A DNA stretch of 7,884 nucleotides from an uncultured Oscillospiraceae bacterium (GTDB taxonomy: Bacteria > Bacillota > Clostridia > Oscillospirales > Acutalibacteraceae): the NCBI GenBank assembly GCA_900552605.1, contig USAR01000060.1, positions 1-7,884 of the forward strand. The letters are read 5' to 3'. A program made the translations under genes and the position numbers. Below, piece by piece: positions 1 through 5,825 of this stretch; the first letter of the stretch is position 1; each line of letters opens with the position of its first letter. Under the pieces are notes generated by a model. The model was not told the origin of the DNA. It was given only the letters and a program-made list of their open reading frames with translations, and did not search any database.

Positions 1-2
1 GC

Positions 3-59
3 AAAAACTATTTTTATTATTACTTTAATAAGACGGACTTTCTGTACAAAACCTTTTAA
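3..59 (+). CDS. Candidate Tyr/Phe-rich leader peptide (5' end outside window)
   Basis: Seen: reading from base 3, the frame encodes KNYFYYYFNKTDFLYKTF and stops at TAA 57-59. Five of the 18 residues are Tyr and four are Phe, with six aromatic codons in a row at 9-26. The upstream codon ends in GC and no start codon lies in the window, so the start must be further upstream. Known: attenuator peptides such as those of enterobacterial pheA and pheST carry runs of the regulated amino acid and lie just before a terminator. Inference: a ribosome stalling on the Tyr/Phe run would sense charged tRNA-Tyr and tRNA-Phe and control the operon behind it. Caveats: T-rich DNA favours TAT and TTT codons, and frame 1 is also open to a TAA at 73-75, so this could be the tail of an unrelated upstream gene. 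Confidence 0.55.
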   Translation, partial: KNYFYYYFNKTDFLYKTF

Positions 60-94
60 AACCTCGTTGTTTTAAATATTGTATGGTAAGCCCG
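34..94 (+). promoter_or_regulatory. Candidate antiterminator RNA structure competing with the terminator
   Basis: Seen: bases 34-49 pair with 79-94 at 14 of 16 positions. The exceptions are an A37 x C91 and a T41 x T87 mismatch, and two of the pairs are G-U. This helix is capped by a perfect 8-bp hairpin, 55-62 with 69-76, with a 6-base loop at 63-68. The 3' part of the long helix (88-94) is the same sequence as most of the left arm of the terminator hairpin (88-96), so both cannot form at once. Inference: it acts as the antiterminator. A ribosome paused on codons 9-26 would leave 34-49 free and allow it. A ribosome at the stop codon 57-59 would cover 34-49 and release 88-96 for the terminator. 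No folding energy was computed. Confidence 0.58.
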
Positions 95-140
95 CATTTT
101 CCGTTTGCTTTGTTGCAAGGATTTGCGGGCTTTTGTTTTT
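88..140 (+). terminator. Rho-independent terminator, probably an operon attenuator
   Basis: A perfect 9-bp GC-rich stem pairs AAGCCCGCA (88-96) with TGCGGGCTT (124-132). The loop contains a small inner stem, TTGC 105-108 with GCAA 115-118. A T-rich tract, TTTTGTTTTT, follows at 131-140. The hairpin ends only about 20 bases before the ribosome binding site of the first structural gene, leaving little room for a promoter between them. Transcription of the operon must therefore read through it, which is the arrangement of a transcription attenuator. The alternative is the ordinary terminator of an upstream gene with leaky read-through. Confidence 0.8.
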
Positions 141-160
141 GGAAAAATTATTTTGAAACT

Positions 161-167
161 AAAGGAG
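161..167 (+). promoter_or_regulatory. Ribosome binding site of the aminotransferase gene
   Basis: AAAGGAG lies 10 bases before ATG 178. It supports this start over the in-frame ATG at 193, and shows that the first structural gene is translated independently of the leader peptide. Confidence 0.85.
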
Positions 168-177
168 TTCTGTTAAG

Positions 178-1380
178 ATGATATCGGAAAAAATGATGCA
201 GCTCGGAAAAAAAAGCTCGGTTATACGCGAGATTTTTGAGTACAGCAAAAAAAGAAAGGCAGAAATCGGAGAAGATAAGGTTTTCGATTTCAGCATAGGT
301 AACCCCAATGTGCCCACGCCCGATGAAGTCGCCGATATAATAATCGACCTTGTTAAAAACACTGACCCTGTGGCACTGCACGGTTATACATCGGCTCCGG
401 GTGACCTCGGCGTAAGAAAAGCAATTGCAGACGATATCAACGCAGAGCACGGTACAAATATTGATCCTGCGCTTATTTATATGACCTGCGGCGCTGCGGC
501 ATCGTTAACCATATCCCTTACCGCTCTTTTAAACGAGGGCGAGGAGGTTATAATAATAGCTCCGTTTTTTCCGGAATATCGCGTGTTTATTGAAAAAGCA
601 GGCGGCAAGGCGGTTGTTGTAAAATCCGATGAAAGCAGCTTTCAGCTCGACTTTACGGCGCTGAAAGACGCAATAACAAAAAAGACAAAAGCAATTATAA
701 TCAACTCTCCAAACAATCCTTCAGGCGCTGTGCTTAAGGAAGACAGCCTTAAAAAGCTTGGTTCGCTTTTGGAAGAAAAGCAAAGGGAATTCAACAGCGA
801 TATATATTTAATTTCAGATGAACCTTACAGAAAGCTGGTTTACGGAAATGCAACGGTGCCGTATGTAACAAAGTTTTATAATAATACGCTTGTGTGCTAT
901 TCTTACAGCAAGGCTTTATCGTTGCCGGGTGAGAGAATCGGTTATATCGCCGTTTCACCGCTGTGCAAAGACGCCGCAGATGTTTTTGCCGCAGTGTGCG
1001 GCGCAGGCAGAGCGCTGGGCTTTGTTTGCGCTCCGAGCCTTTGGCAGTTTGTTGTAAAGCGTGCGTTAAAGCTTACAGCGGATACTGAGGTCTACAAAAG
1101 AAACCGTGCGGCGCTTTATGAAGGACTTAATGAAATCGGCTATGAATCGGTTGTGCCGGACGGGGCATTTTATCTTTTCACAAAGGCATTGGAGCCCGAC
1201 GCAAATGCATTTTGCGAGCGTGCAAAAAAATATGAGCTTCTGCTTGTTCCGAGCGATGATTTCGGAATAGAGGGTTATGTAAGAATTGCATACTGTGTGA
1301 CAGAGCAGCAGATAAAGAACTCGCTGCCGTCATTTAAAAAGCTTTATGAAGAATATGAAAAGGAAAAGAAAAATGGGTAA
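178..1380 (+). CDS. PLP-dependent aminotransferase, class I/II (probable aromatic aminotransferase)
   Basis: A fold-type I, aspartate aminotransferase-like enzyme of 400 residues, the usual length. Seen: the N-terminal SIGNPN segment (39-44), PNNPSG at 178-183 with cofactor-contacting N180, the DEPY motif with D214 (pyridine nitrogen) and Y217, the PLP lysine K245 in SYSKALSLPGERIGY with R253, and R369 in the VRIAYC segment, which matches the arginine that binds the substrate carboxylate. No signal peptide or membrane segment is visible, so it is cytosolic. It is the first structural gene after the attenuator-like leader and overlaps pheA by 8 bases. Inference: it converts phenylpyruvate and 4-hydroxyphenylpyruvate, the PheA and TyrA products, to Phe and Tyr using glutamate as donor. 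Substrate preference cannot be read from sequence. An aspartate or prephenate aminotransferase role is also possible, so no symbol is given. Confidence 0.9.
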   Translation: MISEKMMQLGKKSSVIREIFEYSKKRKAEIGEDKVFDFSIGNPNVPTPDEVADIIIDLVKNTDPVALHGYTSAPGDLGVRKAIADDINAEHGTNIDPALIYMTCGAAASLTISLTALLNEGEEVIIIAPFFPEYRVFIEKAGGKAVVVKSDESSFQLDFTALKDAITKKTKAIIINSPNNPSGAVLKEDSLKKLGSLLEEKQREFNSDIYLISDEPYRKLVYGNATVPYVTKFYNNTLVCYSYSKALSLPGERIGYIAVSPLCKDAADVFAAVCGAGRALGFVCAPSLWQFVVKRALKLTADTEVYKRNRAALYEGLNEIGYESVVPDGAFYLFTKALEPDANAFCERAKKYELLLVPSDDFGIEGYVRIAYCVTEQQIKNSLPSFKKLYEEYEKEKKNG

Positions 1381-2455
1381 GCTTGAAGACGCAAGAGAGC
1401 AAATTAACATTATTGATAAAGAAATGGCGACGCTTTTTTCAAAGCGTATGGAGGCGGTAAAGGCAGTTGCCGAAAGCAAGCAGGAAATGGGATTGCCCGT
1501 TTTTAACCCCGGCAGGGAGCAGGAGGTTATAAAGCGCGGAGTAAAAAACCTTAATAATCCTGATATTGAGAGCTATTATATTAACTATCTGAAGTATGTT
1601 ATGCAGCTTTCAAAGAGCTATCAGCATCGTCTTTTAAAGGGTCTTCGTGTGGCATACAGCGGAGTGCCCGGTGCATTTGCAAACATTGCGGCAAAGCGTA
1701 TTTTTGCAGACGGTATAGATATACCTTATCCCGATTTTGCAGCAGCGTATGCAGCTGTTGTGAACGGCGAGTGTGACTGTGCGGTATTGCCTATTGAAAA
1801 CAGCTTTGCAGGTGATGTTTCGCAGGTTATGGACCTTGCTTTCTCAGGTGATTTGTTTATAAACGGAGTATATGACCTTGAAATAACACAGAATTTACTT
1901 GGAGTTAAAGGTGCAAGTCTTCGCGATGTTCGAGAGGTTATAAGTCACCGCCAAGCGCTTGACCAATGCGCTGTTTTCATAAAGGAACATTCGCTTGTTG
2001 AAAGCGAGGCTTCAAATACAGCGGCGGCAGCTCAGGCGGTTGCAGAGCGCGCCGACAAAAGTGTTGCCGCAATTGCAAGCGAGGAAACCGCCGGACTTTA
2101 CGGCTTGCAGGTAATCGAAAAGGCGATAAACCAGAGCCACAGCAACACAACTCGTTTCGCGGTTTTTTCAAGAACGCAGAGCGCCGGTAAGGACGGCAAG
2201 TTTATAATGTTCTTCACCGTAGGCAACACCCCCGGCGCGCTTAGCCGTGCTATATCTGTTATCGGTGAAAACGGATTTAATATGAGAGCACTTAAAAGCC
2301 GCCCTACAAAAGAGCAGAATTTTGAATATTATTTTTATGTTGAGTGCGACGGCGGTATTAGATCGGACAGCGGTAAAAAAATGCTGAGATCTCTTAAAGA
2401 GGCTTGCAGCTCTTTAAGAGTAGTTGGAATATACGAAAACGAAAGCGCAATTTAA
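1373..2455 (+). CDS. pheA: Bifunctional chorismate mutase/prephenate dehydratase with ACT domain (P-protein)
   Basis: Makes phenylpyruvate from chorismate through prephenate, the committed branch to Phe. The ATG at 1373 is preferred (360 residues): AAGGA at 1360-1364 lies 8 bases before it, whereas the in-frame ATG at 1346 only adds a Lys-rich tail inside the previous gene. Residues 1-88 are an AroQ-type mutase; R8, R25, K36, R48, E49 and Q84 line up with E. coli R11, R28, K39, R51, E52 and Q88, while D48 is N45 here. Residues 92-267 are the dehydratase, with PIENS 140-144, SHRQAL 191-196, SNTAAAA 214-220 and the catalytic TRF at 260-262. Residues 276-360 are an ACT domain with GAL 288-290 and KSRP 308-311, where ESRP is usual. 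ACT domains here normally bind Phe for feedback inhibition. It overlaps the aminotransferase by 8 bases. Confidence 0.95.
   Translation: MGKLEDAREQINIIDKEMATLFSKRMEAVKAVAESKQEMGLPVFNPGREQEVIKRGVKNLNNPDIESYYINYLKYVMQLSKSYQHRLLKGLRVAYSGVPGAFANIAAKRIFADGIDIPYPDFAAAYAAVVNGECDCAVLPIENSFAGDVSQVMDLAFSGDLFINGVYDLEITQNLLGVKGASLRDVREVISHRQALDQCAVFIKEHSLVESEASNTAAAAQAVAERADKSVAAIASEETAGLYGLQVIEKAINQSHSNTTRFAVFSRTQSAGKDGKFIMFFTVGNTPGALSRAISVIGENGFNMRALKSRPTKEQNFEYYFYVECDGGIRSDSGKKMLRSLKEACSSLRVVGIYENESAI
2391..2420 (+). repeat. Perfect 11-bp inverted repeat at the end of pheA
   Basis: CTCTTAAAGAG at 2391-2401 is the exact reverse complement of CTCTTTAAGAG at 2410-2420, with an 8-base loop at 2402-2409. 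Each arm is itself nearly palindromic. It lies within the pheA coding sequence, ending 32 bases before the TAA, and no T tract follows, so it does not look like a terminator. It may fold in the mRNA just before the only sizeable gap between genes in the operon. Function is unknown. Confidence 0.6.
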
Positions 2456-2470
2456 CGGCAATATCAACCC

Positions 2471-2478
2471 AAAAGGAG
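2471..2478 (+). promoter_or_regulatory. Ribosome binding site of aroB
   Basis: AAAAGGAG sits 10 bases before ATG 2489 in the 33-base gap after pheA. This is the only junction between complete genes in the operon without overlap, and it has one of the strongest Shine-Dalgarno sequences, so aroB can initiate independently. Confidence 0.85.
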
Positions 2479-2488
2479 TCGGCAATTT

Positions 2489-3493
2489 ATGATAATAAAC
2501 GTTAAAACCTCTAAAGGACAATACCCCATTTATCTTGAAAGGGGATTTTTAAAAAAAGCAGGCACTGTATTGCCGCAGACAGGGCGCGCGCTTATTGTTA
2601 CAGACAGCGGTGTTCCAAAGGAATATGCGGAAACAGTGGCATCACAACTGCCGAATGCCGCAATACACACAGTGCCTAAAGGCGAGAGCAGCAAGTGTAT
2701 TAGAATTTATGCAGAACTGCTTGAGGCTTTGTGCAAAGACGGCTTCACCCGCTCCGATTGTGTTATTGCTGTCGGCGGCGGTGTTGTGGGCGACCTTGCA
2801 GGCTTTGTTGCTGCCACATATTTAAGAGGTGTTGCGTTTTATAATATTCCCACCACCGTTTTATCTCAGGTAGATTCCTCTATCGGAGGCAAGGTGGCAG
2901 TTGACTTTTGCGGATATAAAAACAACGTCGGTGCTTTTTATCCGCCAAACGCGGTTATAATCGATTCCGACGTTTTAAATACTTTGCCGAGTCGGCAGAT
3001 TTCAAACGGTCTTGCAGAAGCGGTCAAAATGTCGCTGACAGGCGACAGCGAGCTTTTCGGGTTGTTTGAGAACGGTAATATTACGGAAAATATTGATAAG
3101 ATTATCGAAAAATCACTGCTTTATAAAAAATCTGTTGTGGAGCAGGACGAAAGAGAATCGGGACTTCGCAGGGTACTTAATTTCGGCCACACAATAGGTC
3201 ACGCAATTGAAAGCCGCGAGGGATTCGACGGACTGTACCACGGCGAATGTGTTGCTCTCGGAATGTTGCCTATGTGCTCAAAGGAAGTGCGGCAGAGGCT
3301 GATAAATGTTTTAAAGCGCCTTAATTTGCCGTATGAAATACCTTATAAAGCAGAAGAGCTTATTGAAAGAATGAAGCACGATAAAAAAATGAGCGGCAGA
3401 GAGATAACCGTTGTAAAAGTGGAAAAGATTGGCGAGTTTGTTTTAAAAACAGAGCCGTTTACAGAGTTTGCAAAAGAGGTGGAAATGCTTTGA
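2489..3493 (+). CDS. aroB: 3-dehydroquinate synthase
   Basis: Cyclises DAHP to 3-dehydroquinate, the second step of the shikimate pathway, using NAD and a divalent metal, in the cytosol. Seen in the 334 residues: the NAD-binding GGGVVGD at 96-102, PTTVLSQVDSSIGGKVAVD around 121-139, KNNVGAFYPP at 144-153, and the three expected metal ligands E177 (in GLAEAVK), H233 (in NFGHTIGHAIE) and H250 (in HGECVALGM). The length is slightly below the family's usual 350 or so residues, with short termini and no motif lost. It starts 33 bases after pheA behind a strong ribosome binding site. Its stop overlaps the TTG start of aroC by 4 bases (TTGA). All key residues are present, so it should be active. Its substrate requires a DAHP synthase that is not in the window. 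Confidence 0.96.
   Translation: MIINVKTSKGQYPIYLERGFLKKAGTVLPQTGRALIVTDSGVPKEYAETVASQLPNAAIHTVPKGESSKCIRIYAELLEALCKDGFTRSDCVIAVGGGVVGDLAGFVAATYLRGVAFYNIPTTVLSQVDSSIGGKVAVDFCGYKNNVGAFYPPNAVIIDSDVLNTLPSRQISNGLAEAVKMSLTGDSELFGLFENGNITENIDKIIEKSLLYKKSVVEQDERESGLRRVLNFGHTIGHAIESREGFDGLYHGECVALGMLPMCSKEVRQRLINVLKRLNLPYEIPYKAEELIERMKHDKKMSGREITVVKVEKIGEFVLKTEPFTEFAKEVEML
3475..3482 (+). promoter_or_regulatory. Ribosome binding site that fixes the TTG start of aroC
   Basis: AGAGGTGG lies inside the end of aroB, 7 bases before TTG 3490. It supports TTG as the start; the next in-frame ATG at 3511 would remove the conserved TFGN segment. Confidence 0.7.
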
Positions 3494-4575
3494 AAAATAC
3501 ATTCGGTAATATGCTTAGCGTTACAATTTTCGGAGAGAGTCACGGAGCTGCCGTCGGGGCGGTATTGGACGGGCTGCCGTCGGGAATTGAAGTTGACGAA
3601 GAATATATTAAAGAGCGTTTAAGCTTGCGCCGACCGAGCGGCGCTGTATCAACCGGCAGAGCCGAGCCGGACGAATTTATTATTGAAAGCGGAGTTTATC
3701 GCGGCAAAACAACAGGCACACCGCTTTGTATTGTTATCCCCAACACCTGCCAGCGCAGCGGCGACTATGAATCGCTGCAAAATAAACCGCGTCCGTCGCA
3801 TGCCGATTTTGCGGCGCATATCAGATACGGCGGTTTTGAAGATCCGCGTGGTGGCGGTCATTTCAGCGGCCGCATAACAGCAGCTTTGGTTGCGGCAGGG
3901 GCAATTGTGCTGCCTGAGCTTAAAAGGCAGGGTGTTGAAATCGGTTGTCATATCAAGCGCTGCGCAGGAATAGAGGACAGGGGATTTGAAGATTTCGGCG
4001 AGGATTTTAAAAAGCTGTCAACTGCCGCATTCGGTGTGCTTGACGACAACAAAAAAGCACAGATGATTGAAAGAATCAAGCAGGCAAAAGCCGAGACAGA
4101 CAGCGTTGGAGGCATTTTGGAAACGGCGGTAATCGGCATGCCTAAAGGTGTCGGAGAGCCGTGGTTTGATTCTGTTGAGAGTGTTTTGGCGCACGCGCTT
4201 TTCAGCATACCTGCCGTAAAAGGTGTTGAGTTTGGCAGCGGATTCGGCTTTGCCGATATGAAAGGCAGCGAGGCTAACGATGCTTTTATGTTTGAAAACG
4301 GCGAAGTAAAAACCAAAACCAATCACAACGGCGGAATAAACGGCGGCATTACAAACGGAATGGAGATACTTTTTTCTTGCGCCGTTAAGCCGACTCCCTC
4401 AATCGGTAAGGAGCAGGCTACAGTTGACCTTAAAAGTATGCAAAACACCACTATTAAAGTCGGTGGCAGGCACGACCCTTGTATTGTTCACAGAGCACGT
4501 CCTGTTGTTGAAAGTGTTGCTGCACTTGCGCTTTACGATTGCTTGCTTACAGGCGGCAAGGCGGGGTGCAGATAA
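3490..4575 (+). CDS. aroC: Chorismate synthase
   Basis: Converts EPSP to chorismate by anti-1,4 elimination with reduced FMN, the last shared step. There are 361 residues, a normal bacterial length. Seen: TFGN then FGESHG (14-19) with H18, RRPSGAVSTGR (47-57), GTP at 76-78, RPSHAD (101-106) with H104, GGGHFSGR (121-128), DSVGG and NHNGGINGGITNG, followed by KPTPSI and the RHDPCIVHRARPVVES signature near the C terminus. The two histidines match the family's conserved catalytic pair. The usual GGGRSSAR is GGGHFSGR here, a divergent but plausible variant. Translation starts at TTG, overlapping the aroB stop as TTGA, and its TAA shares one base with the next ATG (TAATG). This suggests coupled translation. 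FMN reduction would need a separate reductase, since no reductase domain is fused. Confidence 0.95.
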   Translation: MKNTFGNMLSVTIFGESHGAAVGAVLDGLPSGIEVDEEYIKERLSLRRPSGAVSTGRAEPDEFIIESGVYRGKTTGTPLCIVIPNTCQRSGDYESLQNKPRPSHADFAAHIRYGGFEDPRGGGHFSGRITAALVAAGAIVLPELKRQGVEIGCHIKRCAGIEDRGFEDFGEDFKKLSTAAFGVLDDNKKAQMIERIKQAKAETDSVGGILETAVIGMPKGVGEPWFDSVESVLAHALFSIPAVKGVEFGSGFGFADMKGSEANDAFMFENGEVKTKTNHNGGINGGITNGMEILFSCAVKPTPSIGKEQATVDLKSMQNTTIKVGGRHDPCIVHRARPVVESVAALALYDCLLTGGKAGCR

Positions 4576-5825
4576 TGGAATACGGCTTAATTGCAAATAC
4601 ATTAAAGCACAGCTTTTCAAAAGAAATACATGCGCTTTTTGCCGATTACGATTACACTTTAAAAGAGCTTGATGAGGACAGCGTTAGGTCTTTTATGATG
4701 GAACGCAATTTTAAGGCGATAAACGTTACAATACCTTATAAACAAACCGTTATTCCTTATCTTGACAGCATTTCGGAAACGGCAAAGGGAATCGGTGCTG
4801 TTAACACAGTTGTTAATAAAAACGGCAAGCTCTTTGGATTTAATACCGACTTTTTCGGAATGAAAGCATTGCTGCTTCACGCAGGAATTGATATAAAAGC
4901 AAAAAAGGTTGCCGTGCTCGGCACCGGCGGCACAAGCAAAACGGCAAACTATGTTGCAAAAATCCTTGGTGCAAAAGAGGTTTTAACTGTCTCAAGAAAT
5001 CCGAAAATCGGACAAATAGGCTATGATGAGCTTTACGAAAGCCATACCGATACCGATGTTATCATCAACACAACACCTGTCGGAATGTTTCCGAAAACCG
5101 ATGCGTGCGCAGTTGAAATTGACAGCTTTAAAAATTTAAGCGGCGTTGCGGATGCAATTTATAACCCGCTGAGAACAGAGCTTGTGCTAAATGCCGAAAA
5201 ACGTGGTATACCTGCTGCCGGCGGACTGTATATGCTTGTTGCACAGGCAGCTGAGGCTGTGGAAAAGTTTATCGGCAAAAAAATACCGGAAGAGCAAATA
5301 GATGCGGTTTATAACTCGGTAAAGTGTCGAAAGCAGAACATTGTGCTTTACGGTATGCCGGCGAGCGGTAAGAGCACTCTCGGCAGTCAGCTTGCAAAGG
5401 AATTGGGAAAAAGCTTTTTTGACACCGACGAACTTATTGAAAAGCGAGAAAACAAAACTATAACTCAGATTTTTTCGGAAAGCGGTGAACAGGGCTTTCG
5501 CAAAACGGAAGCGGAGGTTATTGCAGAAGTTGCGGTATCGACAGGTGCGGTAATTGCAACGGGCGGCGGCGCAGTGCTTAATTCAAGAAATATTTTTGAG
5601 CTTTCAAAAAACGGTATTGCGATTTTTATTGACAGACCTCTTGAAAAGCTGCACGGCACCCCCGACAGACCCCTTGCAAAAAATGCAGAGCAGTTGGCGG
5701 CTTTGTATAACGAGCGAAAAAAGCTGTATTTGAATGCAGCAGACATATGCTTTTTGCCGACTGATGATATAAACGATAATGTTAAGAGGCTTAAAGTAAT
5801 TGCGAAAAGCGGTGTGAAAAAATGA
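4575..5825 (+). CDS. Shikimate dehydrogenase-shikimate kinase fusion (AroE-AroK)
   Basis: One uninterrupted frame of 416 residues joins two successive shikimate enzymes. Residues 1-250 are AroE (3-dehydroshikimate to shikimate): S13 and S15 in HSFSKEIH, NVTIPYK with T52 and K56, GAVNT with N77, GFNTD with D92, the nucleotide loop GTGGTSKT at 116-123, NTTPVGM at 165-171 and GLYMLVAQA with Q224. Residues 255-416 are AroK (shikimate to shikimate-3-phosphate): Walker A GMPASGKST at 260-268, DTD at 283-285, FR with R309, GGG at 330-332, lid arginine R365 in TPDRPLA and R381 near the end. The linker is only a few residues. ATG 4575 is preferred to an in-frame TTG at 4539, since AroE proteins begin near this YGLI motif. 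It overlaps aroC by 1 base and aroA by 4. Confidence 0.93.
   Translation: MEYGLIANTLKHSFSKEIHALFADYDYTLKELDEDSVRSFMMERNFKAINVTIPYKQTVIPYLDSISETAKGIGAVNTVVNKNGKLFGFNTDFFGMKALLLHAGIDIKAKKVAVLGTGGTSKTANYVAKILGAKEVLTVSRNPKIGQIGYDELYESHTDTDVIINTTPVGMFPKTDACAVEIDSFKNLSGVADAIYNPLRTELVLNAEKRGIPAAGGLYMLVAQAAEAVEKFIGKKIPEEQIDAVYNSVKCRKQNIVLYGMPASGKSTLGSQLAKELGKSFFDTDELIEKRENKTITQIFSESGEQGFRKTEAEVIAEVAVSTGAVIATGGGAVLNSRNIFELSKNGIAIFIDRPLEKLHGTPDRPLAKNAEQLAALYNERKKLYLNAADICFLPTDDINDNVKRLKVIAKSGVKK

Noticed and set aside
1..75. Open frame 1 (to TAA at 73-75) as the C-terminal end of an upstream gene
   Set aside because: The short, AT-rich segment shows no recognisable protein character, and its composition differs from the operon genes. 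It remains the main alternative to the leader peptide and needs upstream sequence to settle.
44..140. T-box riboswitch, the usual Firmicute control for amino acid operons
   Set aside because: A TGGT occurs at 84-87 directly before the terminator, but the following AAGCCCGC does not match the conserved TGGNACCGCG T-box, and the flanking AGGG is missing. The paired structure seen fits a leader-peptide attenuator better. Sequence before base 1 could not be inspected.
83..181. A 32-codon frame with 6 Phe, 1 Trp and 1 Tyr codons running through the terminator into the aminotransferase start (ATGA overlap at 178-181)
   Set aside because: It has no ribosome binding site, and most of its Phe codons come from the T-rich terminator. 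Translating it would disrupt the hairpin, and the first structural gene has its own strong ribosome binding site. Probably chance.
1346..1372. Earlier ATG start for pheA at 1346
   Set aside because: It would add nine Lys/Arg-rich residues encoded inside the aminotransferase gene. The ATG at 1373 has AAGGA 8 bases upstream and gives a normal AroQ N terminus.
3948..4326. Long minus-strand open frames opposite aroC (for example 3948-4322), and similar ones opposite aroA
   Set aside because: They lie wholly within strongly supported plus-strand genes, have no ribosome binding sites noted and no recognisable protein motifs, so they are antisense shadows.
4539..4574. Earlier TTG start for the aroE-aroK gene
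   Set aside because: It would add 12 residues out of frame with aroC that do not resemble AroE. ATG 4575 begins right at the conserved YGLI segment and gives the TAATG junction typical of this operon.
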